Assembly: GCA_026983815.1 (NCBI GenBank)
Contig: JALSTJ010000025.1
Location: forward strand, 1-5,098
Source of the DNA: Flavobacteriales bacterium
GTDB lineage: Bacteria; Bacteroidota; Bacteroidia; Flavobacteriales; Flavobacteriaceae
Reading direction: 5' to 3'
Length of the DNA stretch: 5,098 nt
The notes beneath the pieces were generated by a model. The model had not been told where the DNA came from. It made no database searches and saw only the letters and a program-made list of their open reading frames with translations. The position numbers and the translations under genes are program-made. Positions 1 to 5,098 of the stretch are shown here, piece after piece (within the stretch, counting starts at the first letter, position 1; every line of letters starts with the position of its first letter).

Positions 1-1089
1 AAATTACAAGCACTTGCGGCAAAAGACGGCATCGAGCAACTGGAAAAATGGGATATTGCATATTATTCCGAAAAACTTAAACAAAAGGAATTGGACCTTA
101 ATGAAGAAGAACTCAAACCCTATTTTCAATTGGAAAATGTTGTTAAAGGAGTTTTTGAAATTGCCCGTAAATTATACGGACTGAAATTCAACAAAACCGA
201 TAAATTCGATAAATATCACCCCGATGTAGATACTTATGAAGTAACCGATGAAAGCGACAATTTGGTTGCGGTTTTCTACACCGATTTCTTTCCGCGAGCC
301 GGTAAACGTCAAGGCGCTTGGATGACTTCTTATAAACCGCAATGGAAAAAAGACGGAGTTAATTCTCGACCACATATTTCCATTGTTTGTAATTTTACAA
401 AACCTTCGGCTAATACCCCAAGTTTGTTGAGTTTTAATGAAGTAACCACATTATTTCACGAATTTGGACACGCCTTACACGGCATGCTGGCAAATACCGT
501 ATATCCTTCGCTTTCCGGCACCAATGTTTATTGGGATTTTGTCGAACTTCCATCACAAATTATGGAAAACTGGGCTTATGAATCCGATGCGCTAAAACTC
601 TTTGCCAAACATTATAAAACCGGAGAAATCATTCCGCAGGAATTGATAGAAAAAATTAAAAAATCCTTACAATTTATGGAAGGATACGCTACCACAAGGC
701 AATTGAGTTTCGGATTTTTGGATATGGATTGGCATCATAATTACAATGTGGAAAAGATAAAGGATGTAGGCAAATTTGAAGAAAAGTCTTTTGAAAAGAC
801 CAAATTGGTTCCATTTCACCCCGAAAATAATATGAGTGTCGCCTTCGGGCATATATTCCCCGGTGGATATTCTGCTGGATATTATTCATATAAATGGGCG
901 GAAGTGTTGGATGCGGATGCTTTTGAATTTTTTAAAGAAAAAGGAATTTTCAATCCCGAAGTCGCTCTAAAATTCAAAAAACTTTTACAATCCGGTGGCA
1001 GTATCCACCCGATGAAATTATATAAAGAATTCAGAGGTAGAGAACCCAAAGTTGAGGCATTGTTAAAAAGAGCCGGATTATTTTATTAG
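1..1089 (+). CDS. M3-family zinc oligopeptidase, C-terminal part (5' end outside window)
   Basis: The frame is open from base 1, so this is the last 362 residues of a longer protein. M3 peptidases of this kind usually have about 670-700 residues, so roughly the N-terminal half is missing. The family cleaves short peptides in a closed channel using one zinc ion. Numbering from the first codon in the window, the zinc site HEFGH is at residues 153-157, with the third ligand Glu182 in DFVELPSQ. The 29-residue spacing equals that of thimet oligopeptidase (His473-Glu502). A C-terminal FGH (His284) and GGYSAGYYSY (Tyr294, Tyr297) match the substrate-binding His and Tyr residues of the family. The MENW, RQLSFG and FRGREP motifs look closer to oligopeptidase A (PrlC/OpdA) than to Dcp, so general degradation of cytoplasmic or signal peptides is the likely role. 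This subfamily choice is inference. Any signal peptide lies outside the window. The gene ends with TAG, 21 bases from the stop of the convergent lipoprotein gene. Confidence 0.95.
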   Translation, partial: KLQALAAKDGIEQLEKWDIAYYSEKLKQKELDLNEEELKPYFQLENVVKGVFEIARKLYGLKFNKTDKFDKYHPDVDTYEVTDESDNLVAVFYTDFFPRAGKRQGAWMTSYKPQWKKDGVNSRPHISIVCNFTKPSANTPSLLSFNEVTTLFHEFGHALHGMLANTVYPSLSGTNVYWDFVELPSQIMENWAYESDALKLFAKHYKTGEIIPQELIEKIKKSLQFMEGYATTRQLSFGFLDMDWHHNYNVEKIKDVGKFEEKSFEKTKLVPFHPENNMSVAFGHIFPGGYSAGYYSYKWAEVLDADAFEFFKEKGIFNPEVALKFKKLLQSGGSIHPMKLYKEFRGREPKVEALLKRAGLFY

Positions 1090-1110
1090 TTGTTTTTTAA
1101 GAATTTAAAC

Positions 1111-1617
1111 TTAATAAATTACTTCCGTTTGGTCAGGTTGTCTTTTTACTACAAATTTTCCATCTGTAACTTCAATAACTTCATTTGTGTCGTCATCTAT
1201 AATTGTAGTGGAAAAAGTGCCTTCAAATCTATCCGAGGATACTTGAATGGTCATAGTTCCGCTTTGCGAAAAATAAACTTGATACTGATTTCCAACTTCT
1301 TTTCCATACCCGATAGTAGAATCTTCTATGCCTCCCAAAGTATAGGTGCCATCTCCGGTATAAGGAGCTAAACCAAGCTCTATCCCTTCGGTATTATCAT
1401 CTGCATCTGCTGACAAGGCATCACCTACGGGATTATTATTGATATCAACCCCGTGGGTAATTTTTCCGGTAGCATTAATAAAAATCTTTTCTGTTCCATT
1501 AAATTTTGCCTTGATGTAAAATTCAGGTTCATTATCTTGATTTTTGTTTTTCTTACAGGAAACAATGCCAAAACTTGTTATTGAGATAATAAATAATAAA
1601 AAAATTGTATTTTTCAC
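1111..1617 (-). CDS. Small predicted lipoprotein, second copy of a tandem pair
   Basis: Predicted 168-residue secreted lipoprotein of unknown function. A GTG start at 1617 is chosen because it puts a short Lys-Asn N-terminus, a hydrophobic segment and the lipidation Cys (residue 21, FGIVSC) exactly where the neighbouring paralogue has them, and gives nearly the same length (168 against 174). Upstream ATGs at 1725 and 1692 would overlap the preceding gene and bury the signal peptide, so they are rejected. After Cys comes a Lys/Asn/acidic linker, then a conserved block (KAKFNGTEKIF, about 34-44), a variable middle, and a C-terminal block with TIQV, FEGTFS, IEVTDGKFV and PDQT. The alternating pattern suggests a beta-rich fold. 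It is reminiscent of Bacteroidota lipoprotein families such as DUF6252, but that is a tentative resemblance. It lies 16 bases after the upstream paralogue's stop, so the two are probably cotranscribed. No catalytic motif is visible. Confidence 0.82.
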   Translation of the reverse strand: MKNTIFLLFIISITSFGIVSCKKNKNQDNEPEFYIKAKFNGTEKIFINATGKITHGVDINNNPVGDALSADADDNTEGIELGLAPYTGDGTYTLGGIEDSTIGYGKEVGNQYQVYFSQSGTMTIQVSSDRFEGTFSTTIIDDDTNEVIEVTDGKFVVKRQPDQTEVIY

Positions 1618-1633
1618 AATAGGTCGTTTTATG

Positions 1634-2158
1634 TTATGGAATCTGAACAATTTGGGTTTGATCAGGTTCTCTTTGGATAACAAATTCTCCATCAGTAACT
1701 TCAATCGTATCACCTGTATTTTCATTTTTTAAAGTTGCACTAAATGTTCCTTCAAATTTATCTGAAAAGACTTGAATTGTTAAAGTTCCGTTTTCAGAAA
1801 TATATGCTTTGTATGGGTTTGTTTCTTGGTATCCAATAGAGTAAGTATTACTATCACTTGATAAGTTATAAGTTCCATTGCCGGTAAATGGTTGTAAACC
1901 AAATCCAAAGGATGCGGACATTTCCAATCCATTTGAAGAATTTGACAAAAATATATCCCAAAGCATATTTCCATCAATATTTTTCCAATGGGTTATTTGT
2001 CCGGCAGCTGGACTAAAAATCTTTTCCGTTCCATCAAATTTAGCTTTGAAATAGTATTCCGGCAGATTTTCCTCTTGACTTTTATTTTTTTTACAAGAGG
2101 ATAAACTCAAATTTAAAGTTAAAATTAATAATGATGTAATTAAAATCTTTGTTTTCAT
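1634..2158 (-). CDS. Small predicted lipoprotein, first copy of a tandem pair
   Basis: Predicted 174-residue lipoprotein of unknown function. The N-terminus has Lys residues 2 and 4, a hydrophobic stretch and a clear lipobox (LSLSSC, Cys22), so export by Sec and lipidation are expected. The linker after Cys (KKNKSQEEN) has basic then acidic residues. An acidic stretch close to the Cys can act as a surface-export signal in Bacteroidota, but the match is loose, so inner versus outer leaflet or cell surface cannot be decided. The mature part shares the KAKF.GTEKIF block (about residues 38-48) and the C-terminal TIQV, DKFEGTFSATL and IEVTDGEFV blocks with the next gene. The centre is divergent and rich in Gly, Asn and Ser. 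ATG at 2158 is preceded by a good Bacteroidota promoter about 25 bases upstream. It is first in a probable two-gene operon. No enzyme motif is seen. A role as a small beta-sandwich surface protein is inference only. Confidence 0.87.
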   Translation of the reverse strand: MKTKILITSLLILTLNLSLSSCKKNKSQEENLPEYYFKAKFDGTEKIFSPAAGQITHWKNIDGNMLWDIFLSNSSNGLEMSASFGFGLQPFTGNGTYNLSSDSNTYSIGYQETNPYKAYISENGTLTIQVFSDKFEGTFSATLKNENTGDTIEVTDGEFVIQREPDQTQIVQIP

Positions 2159-2183
2159 TTTTAATAATTTTTAATAACTTGCA

Positions 2184-2216
2184 CAAATATAAGTTTTTTT
2201 TGTTAAAAACAACAAA
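2184..2216 (-). promoter_or_regulatory. Bacteroidota-type promoter of the lipoprotein pair
   Basis: On the minus strand, TATATTTG (2191-2184) matches the TAnnTTTG -7 box exactly. A TTG at 2212-2210 (18-base spacer) or TTTG at 2216-2213 (21-base spacer) serves as the -33 element, within the usual 17-23 range. Transcription would begin near 2178, leaving a leader of about 20 bases before the ATG at 2158. The background is very AT-rich, so chance matches are possible, but the location fits. Confidence 0.62.
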
Positions 2217-2220
2217 AAAA
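2195..2220. repeat. AT-rich perfect inverted repeat in the divergent gap
   Basis: The left arm 2195-2204 (TTTTTTTGTT) is the exact reverse complement of the right arm 2211-2220, with a 6-base AAAAAC loop. It overlaps the -33 region of the minus-strand promoter and lies 18 bases before the start of the plus-strand DUF4442 gene. It could be an operator, or simply facing T and A tracts. The GTT/AAC core is the only part that is not homopolymer. Confidence 0.4.
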
Positions 2221-2238
2221 TAAAAAAATAAAAATTAA

Positions 2239-2694
2239 ATGCAATTCATCCCTTCAAAAATCAATCGTTTTCTGATGTTTAAACTTCCTGCCGCCTGGAT
2301 AGCAGGGGTGCGGGTAAAGGAGATAACCGATGAAAAAGCAGTAGTAACCGCTCGTCATAAATGGATCAATCAAAATCCTTTTCAATCGATGTATTTTGCC
2401 GTATTGGCAATGGGAGCAGAACTTTCCACCGGAATTTTGGTAATGAAAAAAATACAAGAAAGTAACCGGAATATATCTATGTTGGTTACGCATATAGAAG
2501 CGGATTTTACCAAAAAAGCTCGTGGCAAAATACGTTTTGTATGCGAAGAAGGAAATCTGATTGATGAAAAAATCAAACGAGCTGTTGAAACAGGAGAAGG
2601 CGTTACCTTTAACCTGAATTCAAAAGCATTTGATGAAAAAAACGATTTGGTTTGTCATTTTGTCTTTCAATGGAGTATCAAAATCAAAAAATAA
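2239..2694 (+). CDS. DUF4442 hotdog-fold protein (thioesterase-like)
   Basis: A 151-residue, probably cytoplasmic protein with no signal peptide. The arrangement is that of the DUF4442 family in the hotdog superfamily. An N-terminal amphipathic part (FLMFKLPAAWIAGVRV, 11-26) is followed by a beta strand ending in RHKWINQNPFQSMYF (39-53). Next come the central hotdog helix with AELSTGILV (60-68) and then beta strands (IEADFTKKARGKIRF, 86-100; VTFNLNSKAFD, 122-132; CHFVFQWSIK, 139-148). Hotdog enzymes of the PaaI/YiiD type hydrolyse acyl-CoA or acyl-ACP thioesters. Here Asn45 and Glu61 sit where such enzymes carry polar active-site residues, but catalysis is not shown by the sequence. The ATG at 2239 follows an A-rich stretch typical of Bacteroidota starts and no better start exists upstream. 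It appears to be a single-gene unit: it diverges from the lipoprotein pair and converges with rfbB. I found no convincing promoter box for it. Confidence 0.85.
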   Translation: MQFIPSKINRFLMFKLPAAWIAGVRVKEITDEKAVVTARHKWINQNPFQSMYFAVLAMGAELSTGILVMKKIQESNRNISMLVTHIEADFTKKARGKIRFVCEEGNLIDEKIKRAVETGEGVTFNLNSKAFDEKNDLVCHFVFQWSIKIKK

Positions 2695-2763
2695 TTAACT
2701 TTAAATATATTAAAATCAATAATTTACAAAACGTTTTATCCTATATCCAGCACACGTAAAATA
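2695..2763. other. Convergent intergenic gap, no strong terminator seen
   Basis: These 69 bases separate the DUF4442 stop from the rfbB stop. They are AT-rich, and the only pairing I find is a weak 5-base TTTTA/TAAAA stem with a long loop. No GC-rich hairpin with a T tract is present on either strand, so termination here is unexplained by the sequence. Confidence 0.5.
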
Positions 2764-3822
2764 CTATCTCCCCCCATACATTTCATCATAATATTTCTGA
2801 TAATCACCCGAAGTAACATTTTTCAACCATTCTTCATTTTCCAGATACCAATCAATCGTTTTGGAAAGTCCTTCTTCAAAATTTACACTGGGTTTCCAAC
2901 CCAATTCTTTATTAATTTTAGTAGCATCAATCGCATAACGTTTATCATGTCCCGGACGATCTTTAACAAAAGTGATCAAATTACGCGAACTCCCTTTCGG
3001 CCTACCCAATTTTTCATCCATAATATCGCACAACAAATGTATCAAATCAATATTGGTAAACTCATTAAACCCACCGATATTATAAGTTTCACCCGTTTTC
3101 CCCTGATGAAAAATCATATCAATAGCACGCGCGTGATCTATCACAAACAACCAATCTCGGGTATATTGCCCATCACCATAAACCGGCAACGGCTTTTGTA
3201 ATTTTATGTTATTGATAAACAAAGGAATAAGTTTTTCGGGAAACTGATTGGGACCATAATTATTGGAACAATTGGAAATCACCGAAGGCAAACCGTAAGT
3301 ATCGTGATAGCTTCTGACAAAATGATCAGAAGCCGCTTTGGAAGCCGAATAAGGCGAATGCGGATCATAAGCCGTATTTTCCGTAAAAAGCCCTGTTTTC
3401 CCTAACGAGCCGTAAACTTCATCCGTCGAAATATGATAAAAAAGTTTATCCCGCCAATCATTTTTCCACAAATTTTTTGCCGCATTCAACAGATTTACCG
3501 TCCCGATAACATTCGTCTCCACAAAAGCCAGCGGATTTTCAATACTTCTATCCACATGCGACTCCGCCGCCAAATGAATCACCGCATCAAAATTGTATTT
3601 TTCAAACAAATTTTTCAAAAAATCCGCCGCACGAATATCCCCTTTTTCAAATACATAATTCGGTTGTCCTTCCACATCTTTAACATTTTCCAAATTTCCC
3701 GCATAGGTCAGCGCATCCAAATTAACTATTTGATAATCAGGATATTTATTAACAAACAATCTCACCACATGCGAGCCGATAAAGCCTGCACCACCGGTGA
3801 TTAAAACAGATTTTTTATACAT
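2764..3822 (-). CDS. rfbB: dTDP-glucose 4,6-dehydratase (RmlB/RfbB)
   Basis: A 352-residue extended short-chain dehydrogenase/reductase, the usual full length for RmlB. It converts dTDP-D-glucose to dTDP-4-keto-6-deoxy-D-glucose with bound NAD+, the second step of dTDP-L-rhamnose synthesis and the branch point to other deoxysugars. The Rossmann motif TGGAGFIG carries Gly10, Gly13 and Gly16. LDALTYAGN (35-43) is the typical RmlB cofactor loop. The catalytic triad STDEVYG gives Thr133-Asp134-Glu135. The YxxxK pair is Tyr158/Lys162. NNYGPNQFPEKLIP (187-200), RDWLFV (222-227) and DRPGHDKRYAID (288-299) are hallmark substrate-site blocks. The ATG at 3822 gives MYKKSVLITGG, the normal RmlB start. 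The frame stays open upstream to 3933, but that extension translates the intergenic element and is rejected. The gene lies 245 bases downstream of the epimerase gene on the same strand. No TAnnTTTG box is seen in that gap on this strand, so readthrough from upstream is likely. RmlA, RmlC and RmlD are not in the window. Confidence 0.97.
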   Translation of the reverse strand: MYKKSVLITGGAGFIGSHVVRLFVNKYPDYQIVNLDALTYAGNLENVKDVEGQPNYVFEKGDIRAADFLKNLFEKYNFDAVIHLAAESHVDRSIENPLAFVETNVIGTVNLLNAAKNLWKNDWRDKLFYHISTDEVYGSLGKTGLFTENTAYDPHSPYSASKAASDHFVRSYHDTYGLPSVISNCSNNYGPNQFPEKLIPLFINNIKLQKPLPVYGDGQYTRDWLFVIDHARAIDMIFHQGKTGETYNIGGFNEFTNIDLIHLLCDIMDEKLGRPKGSSRNLITFVKDRPGHDKRYAIDATKINKELGWKPSVNFEEGLSKTIDWYLENEEWLKNVTSGDYQKYYDEMYGGR

Positions 3823-3852
3823 AGTTTTCAATAAATTTTTTACATAATAATA

Positions 3853-4033
3853 AGGGCGTGTCCCTTCCGAAAATCCGCCGCCTAAATCCACGGGTCGGGT
3901 GTTTCGTTCATAGTCCCGCCCGCAAAAACACACAAAAAATTATAAATTTCAAGAGCTTCCGTTGGTCGCTTTGCTCTTTATATTTTTGTAGTGTTTTGCC
4001 GTGCGGGAGCTACCACTTCACCCCCTCACGCGC
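3853..4033. repeat. GC-richer, hairpin-rich intergenic element, probably a dispersed flavobacterial repeat
   Basis: Nearly the whole gap between the two sugar genes is filled by sequence visibly richer in GC than its surroundings. The ends are inverted: GCGTG (3856-3860) and CACGC (4027-4031). An inner hairpin pairs AAGAGC (3951-3956) with GCTCTT (3973-3978). An outer stem pairs TCCCGC (3914-3919) with GCGGGA (4003-4008). Because CCCGC occurs twice in tandem (3915-3923), the stem has two registers. A direct CGGGTCGGG (3891-3899) could compete for pairing. Read on the minus strand it has the order GCGTGAGGG ... TGAAGTGG ... CCCGACCCG ... AGGGACACGCCC. From memory, this layout resembles an intergenic repeat common in flavobacterial genomes (GCGTTAGGGATTG ... 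CCCGACCCG ... CGCCC). That link is recall and has not been checked. It has no target-site duplication, transposase or credible protein. Whether it acts as RNA in the polysaccharide transcript is unknown. Confidence 0.55.
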
Positions 4034-4067
4034 ACCAACCGCAAACATCCCTACACAAAATCAATCG

Positions 4068-5036
4068 TCATAAATTCTCAAAATACCATTTCACCGCTTC
4101 TTTCAATCCCTTTTTAATATCATATTGCGGCTGATATCCAAGCAATTTCTTTGCTTTATCAATAGATGCCAACGAATGCGGAATATCTCCCGCTCTAACG
4201 GGTCCGTGTATAACCTCAACCTTTCGAATTTCCTCATCATATTCCGACAGATATTCTTTTAGCAAAGCAACCAATTCGTTCAAATCCGTCCTTTCGCCAA
4301 AAGCCGTATTATACACTTGATTTAAAGCATCGGGATTATCGGTTTCCAAAGCCAATTTATTCATCAAAATCACATTATCGATATAAGTAAAATCCCTAGA
4401 ATAAGTTCCGTCGCCATTGATTACGGGACTTTCATGTTTCATCAGTTGAATAACAAACTTCGGGATAACCGCTGCATAAGCCCCGTTAGGATCTTGTCTC
4501 CTACCGAACACATTAAAATATCGTAATCCAATGGTGTTCAATCCGTAAGTTTTATAAAAAACATCGGTATAAAGTTCATTTACATATTTTGTAATGGCAT
4601 AAGGCGACAAAGGTTTACCGATAACTTCTTCCACTTTCGGCAAATTTTCGGAATCTCCGTAAGTGGAAGAGCTGGCGGCATAAATAAAACGTTTTATCCC
4701 GGCATCTCTTGCAGCGACAAGCATATTGAGAAAACCACTCACATTAACTTCATTGGTAGTTATCGGATCTTTGATAGAACGCGGAACCGACCCCAAAGCC
4801 GCTTCATGCAAAACATATTCCATTCCGTCCACCGCCTTTCGACAAGTATCCAAATGACGAATATCGCCTACAATGAGTTCAAAATCCGGATGCTCCATCA
4901 AATGACGAATATTTTTAAAATGTCCAGTAGCAAAATTATCCAAACAGCACACTTTATGTCCGTCTTCCAATAAACTTTCGCATAAATTGGAACCGATAAA
5001 TCCCGCCCCACCGGTAACTAAAATATTTTTTTGCAT
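4068..5036 (-). CDS. wbpP: UDP-N-acetylglucosamine 4-epimerase (WbpP/TviC type)
   Basis: A 322-residue extended SDR epimerase, very similar by eye to Pseudomonas aeruginosa WbpP and Salmonella TviC/VipB, which interconvert UDP-GlcNAc and UDP-GalNAc (or the uronic acid forms) with bound NAD+. The Rossmann motif TGGAGFIG carries Gly9, Gly12 and Gly15, followed by LDNFATGH (32-39). ALGSVPRS (80-87), the serine run Ser122-Ser124 in ASSSTYGD, the catalytic Tyr146/Lys150 pair (YAITK) and RYFNVFGRRQDPNGAYAAV (172-190) are WbpP signatures. RAGDIPHSLA (281-290) matches the C-terminal substrate region. WbpP-type enzymes favour N-acetylated sugars, which is the basis for the substrate call. Acetylated against uronic substrate cannot be separated here. 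ATG at 5036 is chosen because MQKNILVTGG places the cofactor motif normally. In-frame ATGs at 5081 and 5072 lie upstream of or beside the likely promoter box. It precedes rfbB on the same strand, so the product probably feeds a GalNAc-containing surface polysaccharide. Confidence 0.95.
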   Translation of the reverse strand: MQKNILVTGGAGFIGSNLCESLLEDGHKVCCLDNFATGHFKNIRHLMEHPDFELIVGDIRHLDTCRKAVDGMEYVLHEAALGSVPRSIKDPITTNEVNVSGFLNMLVAARDAGIKRFIYAASSSTYGDSENLPKVEEVIGKPLSPYAITKYVNELYTDVFYKTYGLNTIGLRYFNVFGRRQDPNGAYAAVIPKFVIQLMKHESPVINGDGTYSRDFTYIDNVILMNKLALETDNPDALNQVYNTAFGERTDLNELVALLKEYLSEYDEEIRKVEVIHGPVRAGDIPHSLASIDKAKKLLGYQPQYDIKKGLKEAVKWYFENL

Positions 5037-5054
5037 GAAATCGATAATTTTTAT

Positions 5055-5082
5055 CAAAGATAAGATTTTCATACCAAACAAA
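5055..5082 (-). promoter_or_regulatory. Possible Bacteroidota promoter before the epimerase gene
   Basis: On the minus strand, TATCTTTG (5062-5055) fits TAnnTTTG exactly. A TTTG at 5082-5079 could be the -33 element with a 16-base spacer, one base shorter than usual. Transcription would start near 5049, giving a leader of only about 13 bases before the ATG at 5036. This placement supports the internal start over the upstream ATGs. If the gene is internal to a larger operon the match could be fortuitous. Confidence 0.45.
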
Positions 5083-5098
5083 AAAGTCGCAAACCGAA

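Noticed and set aside
1090..1110. Possible TTTAA/TTAAA terminator hairpin between the M3 peptidase and the lipoprotein gene
   Set aside because: A 5-bp all-AT stem is too weak to support a terminator call.
1090..1371. 93-residue plus-strand ORF after the M3 peptidase
   Set aside because: It is antisense to the second lipoprotein gene, which has a signal peptide and a conserved paralogue.
3433..3804. 123-residue plus-strand ORF inside rfbB
   Set aside because: It is an antisense shadow of a gene with every RmlB motif, and its Ile/Arg/Gln-rich composition is typical of such shadows.
3823..3933. In-frame N-terminal extension of rfbB by 37 codons
   Set aside because: The extension (starting MCFCGRDYER) is unlike any RmlB N-terminus and translates the left half of the structured element. 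The ATG at 3822 gives the standard start.
4008..4015. TGGTAGCT on the minus strand, an 8-base match to part of the JUMPstart sequence of enterobacterial polysaccharide operons
   Set aside because: The match is short, the ops core GGCGGTAGC is absent, the site is inside rather than ahead of the gene pair, and the host looks like a Bacteroidota member, where the RfaH/ops system is not expected.
3858..4073. 71-residue plus-strand ORF across the intergenic element
   Set aside because: It overlaps the epimerase stop, has a low-complexity basic composition with no recognisable domain, and is explained by the stop-poor GC-richer element.
1..5098. Defence system, CRISPR array, prophage or insertion sequence
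   Set aside because: No direct repeats with spacers, transposase, integrase, nuclease or toxin-antitoxin motifs were found. All long frames are accounted for by the listed genes.

Overview
The window looks like chromosomal DNA from a member of the Bacteroidota, most likely a flavobacterium. The DNA is AT-rich, two upstream regions carry the TAnnTTTG promoter box typical of this phylum, the starts lack clear Shine-Dalgarno sequences, and two small lipoproteins have the Cys-Lys-Lys-Asn type N-terminus common in these bacteria. The genus cannot be settled from the sequence alone.

Left part (1-1089, + strand): the C-terminal half of an M3-family zinc oligopeptidase, cut by the window edge. It converges with a two-gene minus-strand operon (2158 down to 1111) of tandemly duplicated small lipoproteins of unknown function. 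That operon has its own promoter in the AT-rich gap 2159-2238. From the other side of the gap, a DUF4442 hotdog-fold (thioesterase-like) gene runs rightward (2239-2694).

Right part (2764-5036, - strand): two extended-SDR nucleotide-sugar enzymes in transcription order. The first is a WbpP/TviC-type UDP-N-acetylhexosamine 4-epimerase (5036-4068) and the second is dTDP-glucose 4,6-dehydratase RmlB/RfbB (3822-2764). Together they supply UDP-GalNAc-type and dTDP-4-keto-6-deoxyglucose precursors. They probably form the downstream end of a surface polysaccharide (O-antigen or capsule) locus that continues beyond base 5098.

The most unusual item is the 245-base gap between these two genes. It holds a GC-richer, hairpin-rich sequence (about 3853-4033) with inverted ends (GCGTG ... 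CACGC). It resembles a dispersed intergenic repeat seen in flavobacterial genomes and has no convincing protein. I saw no tRNA, rRNA, CRISPR array, insertion sequence or phage gene.
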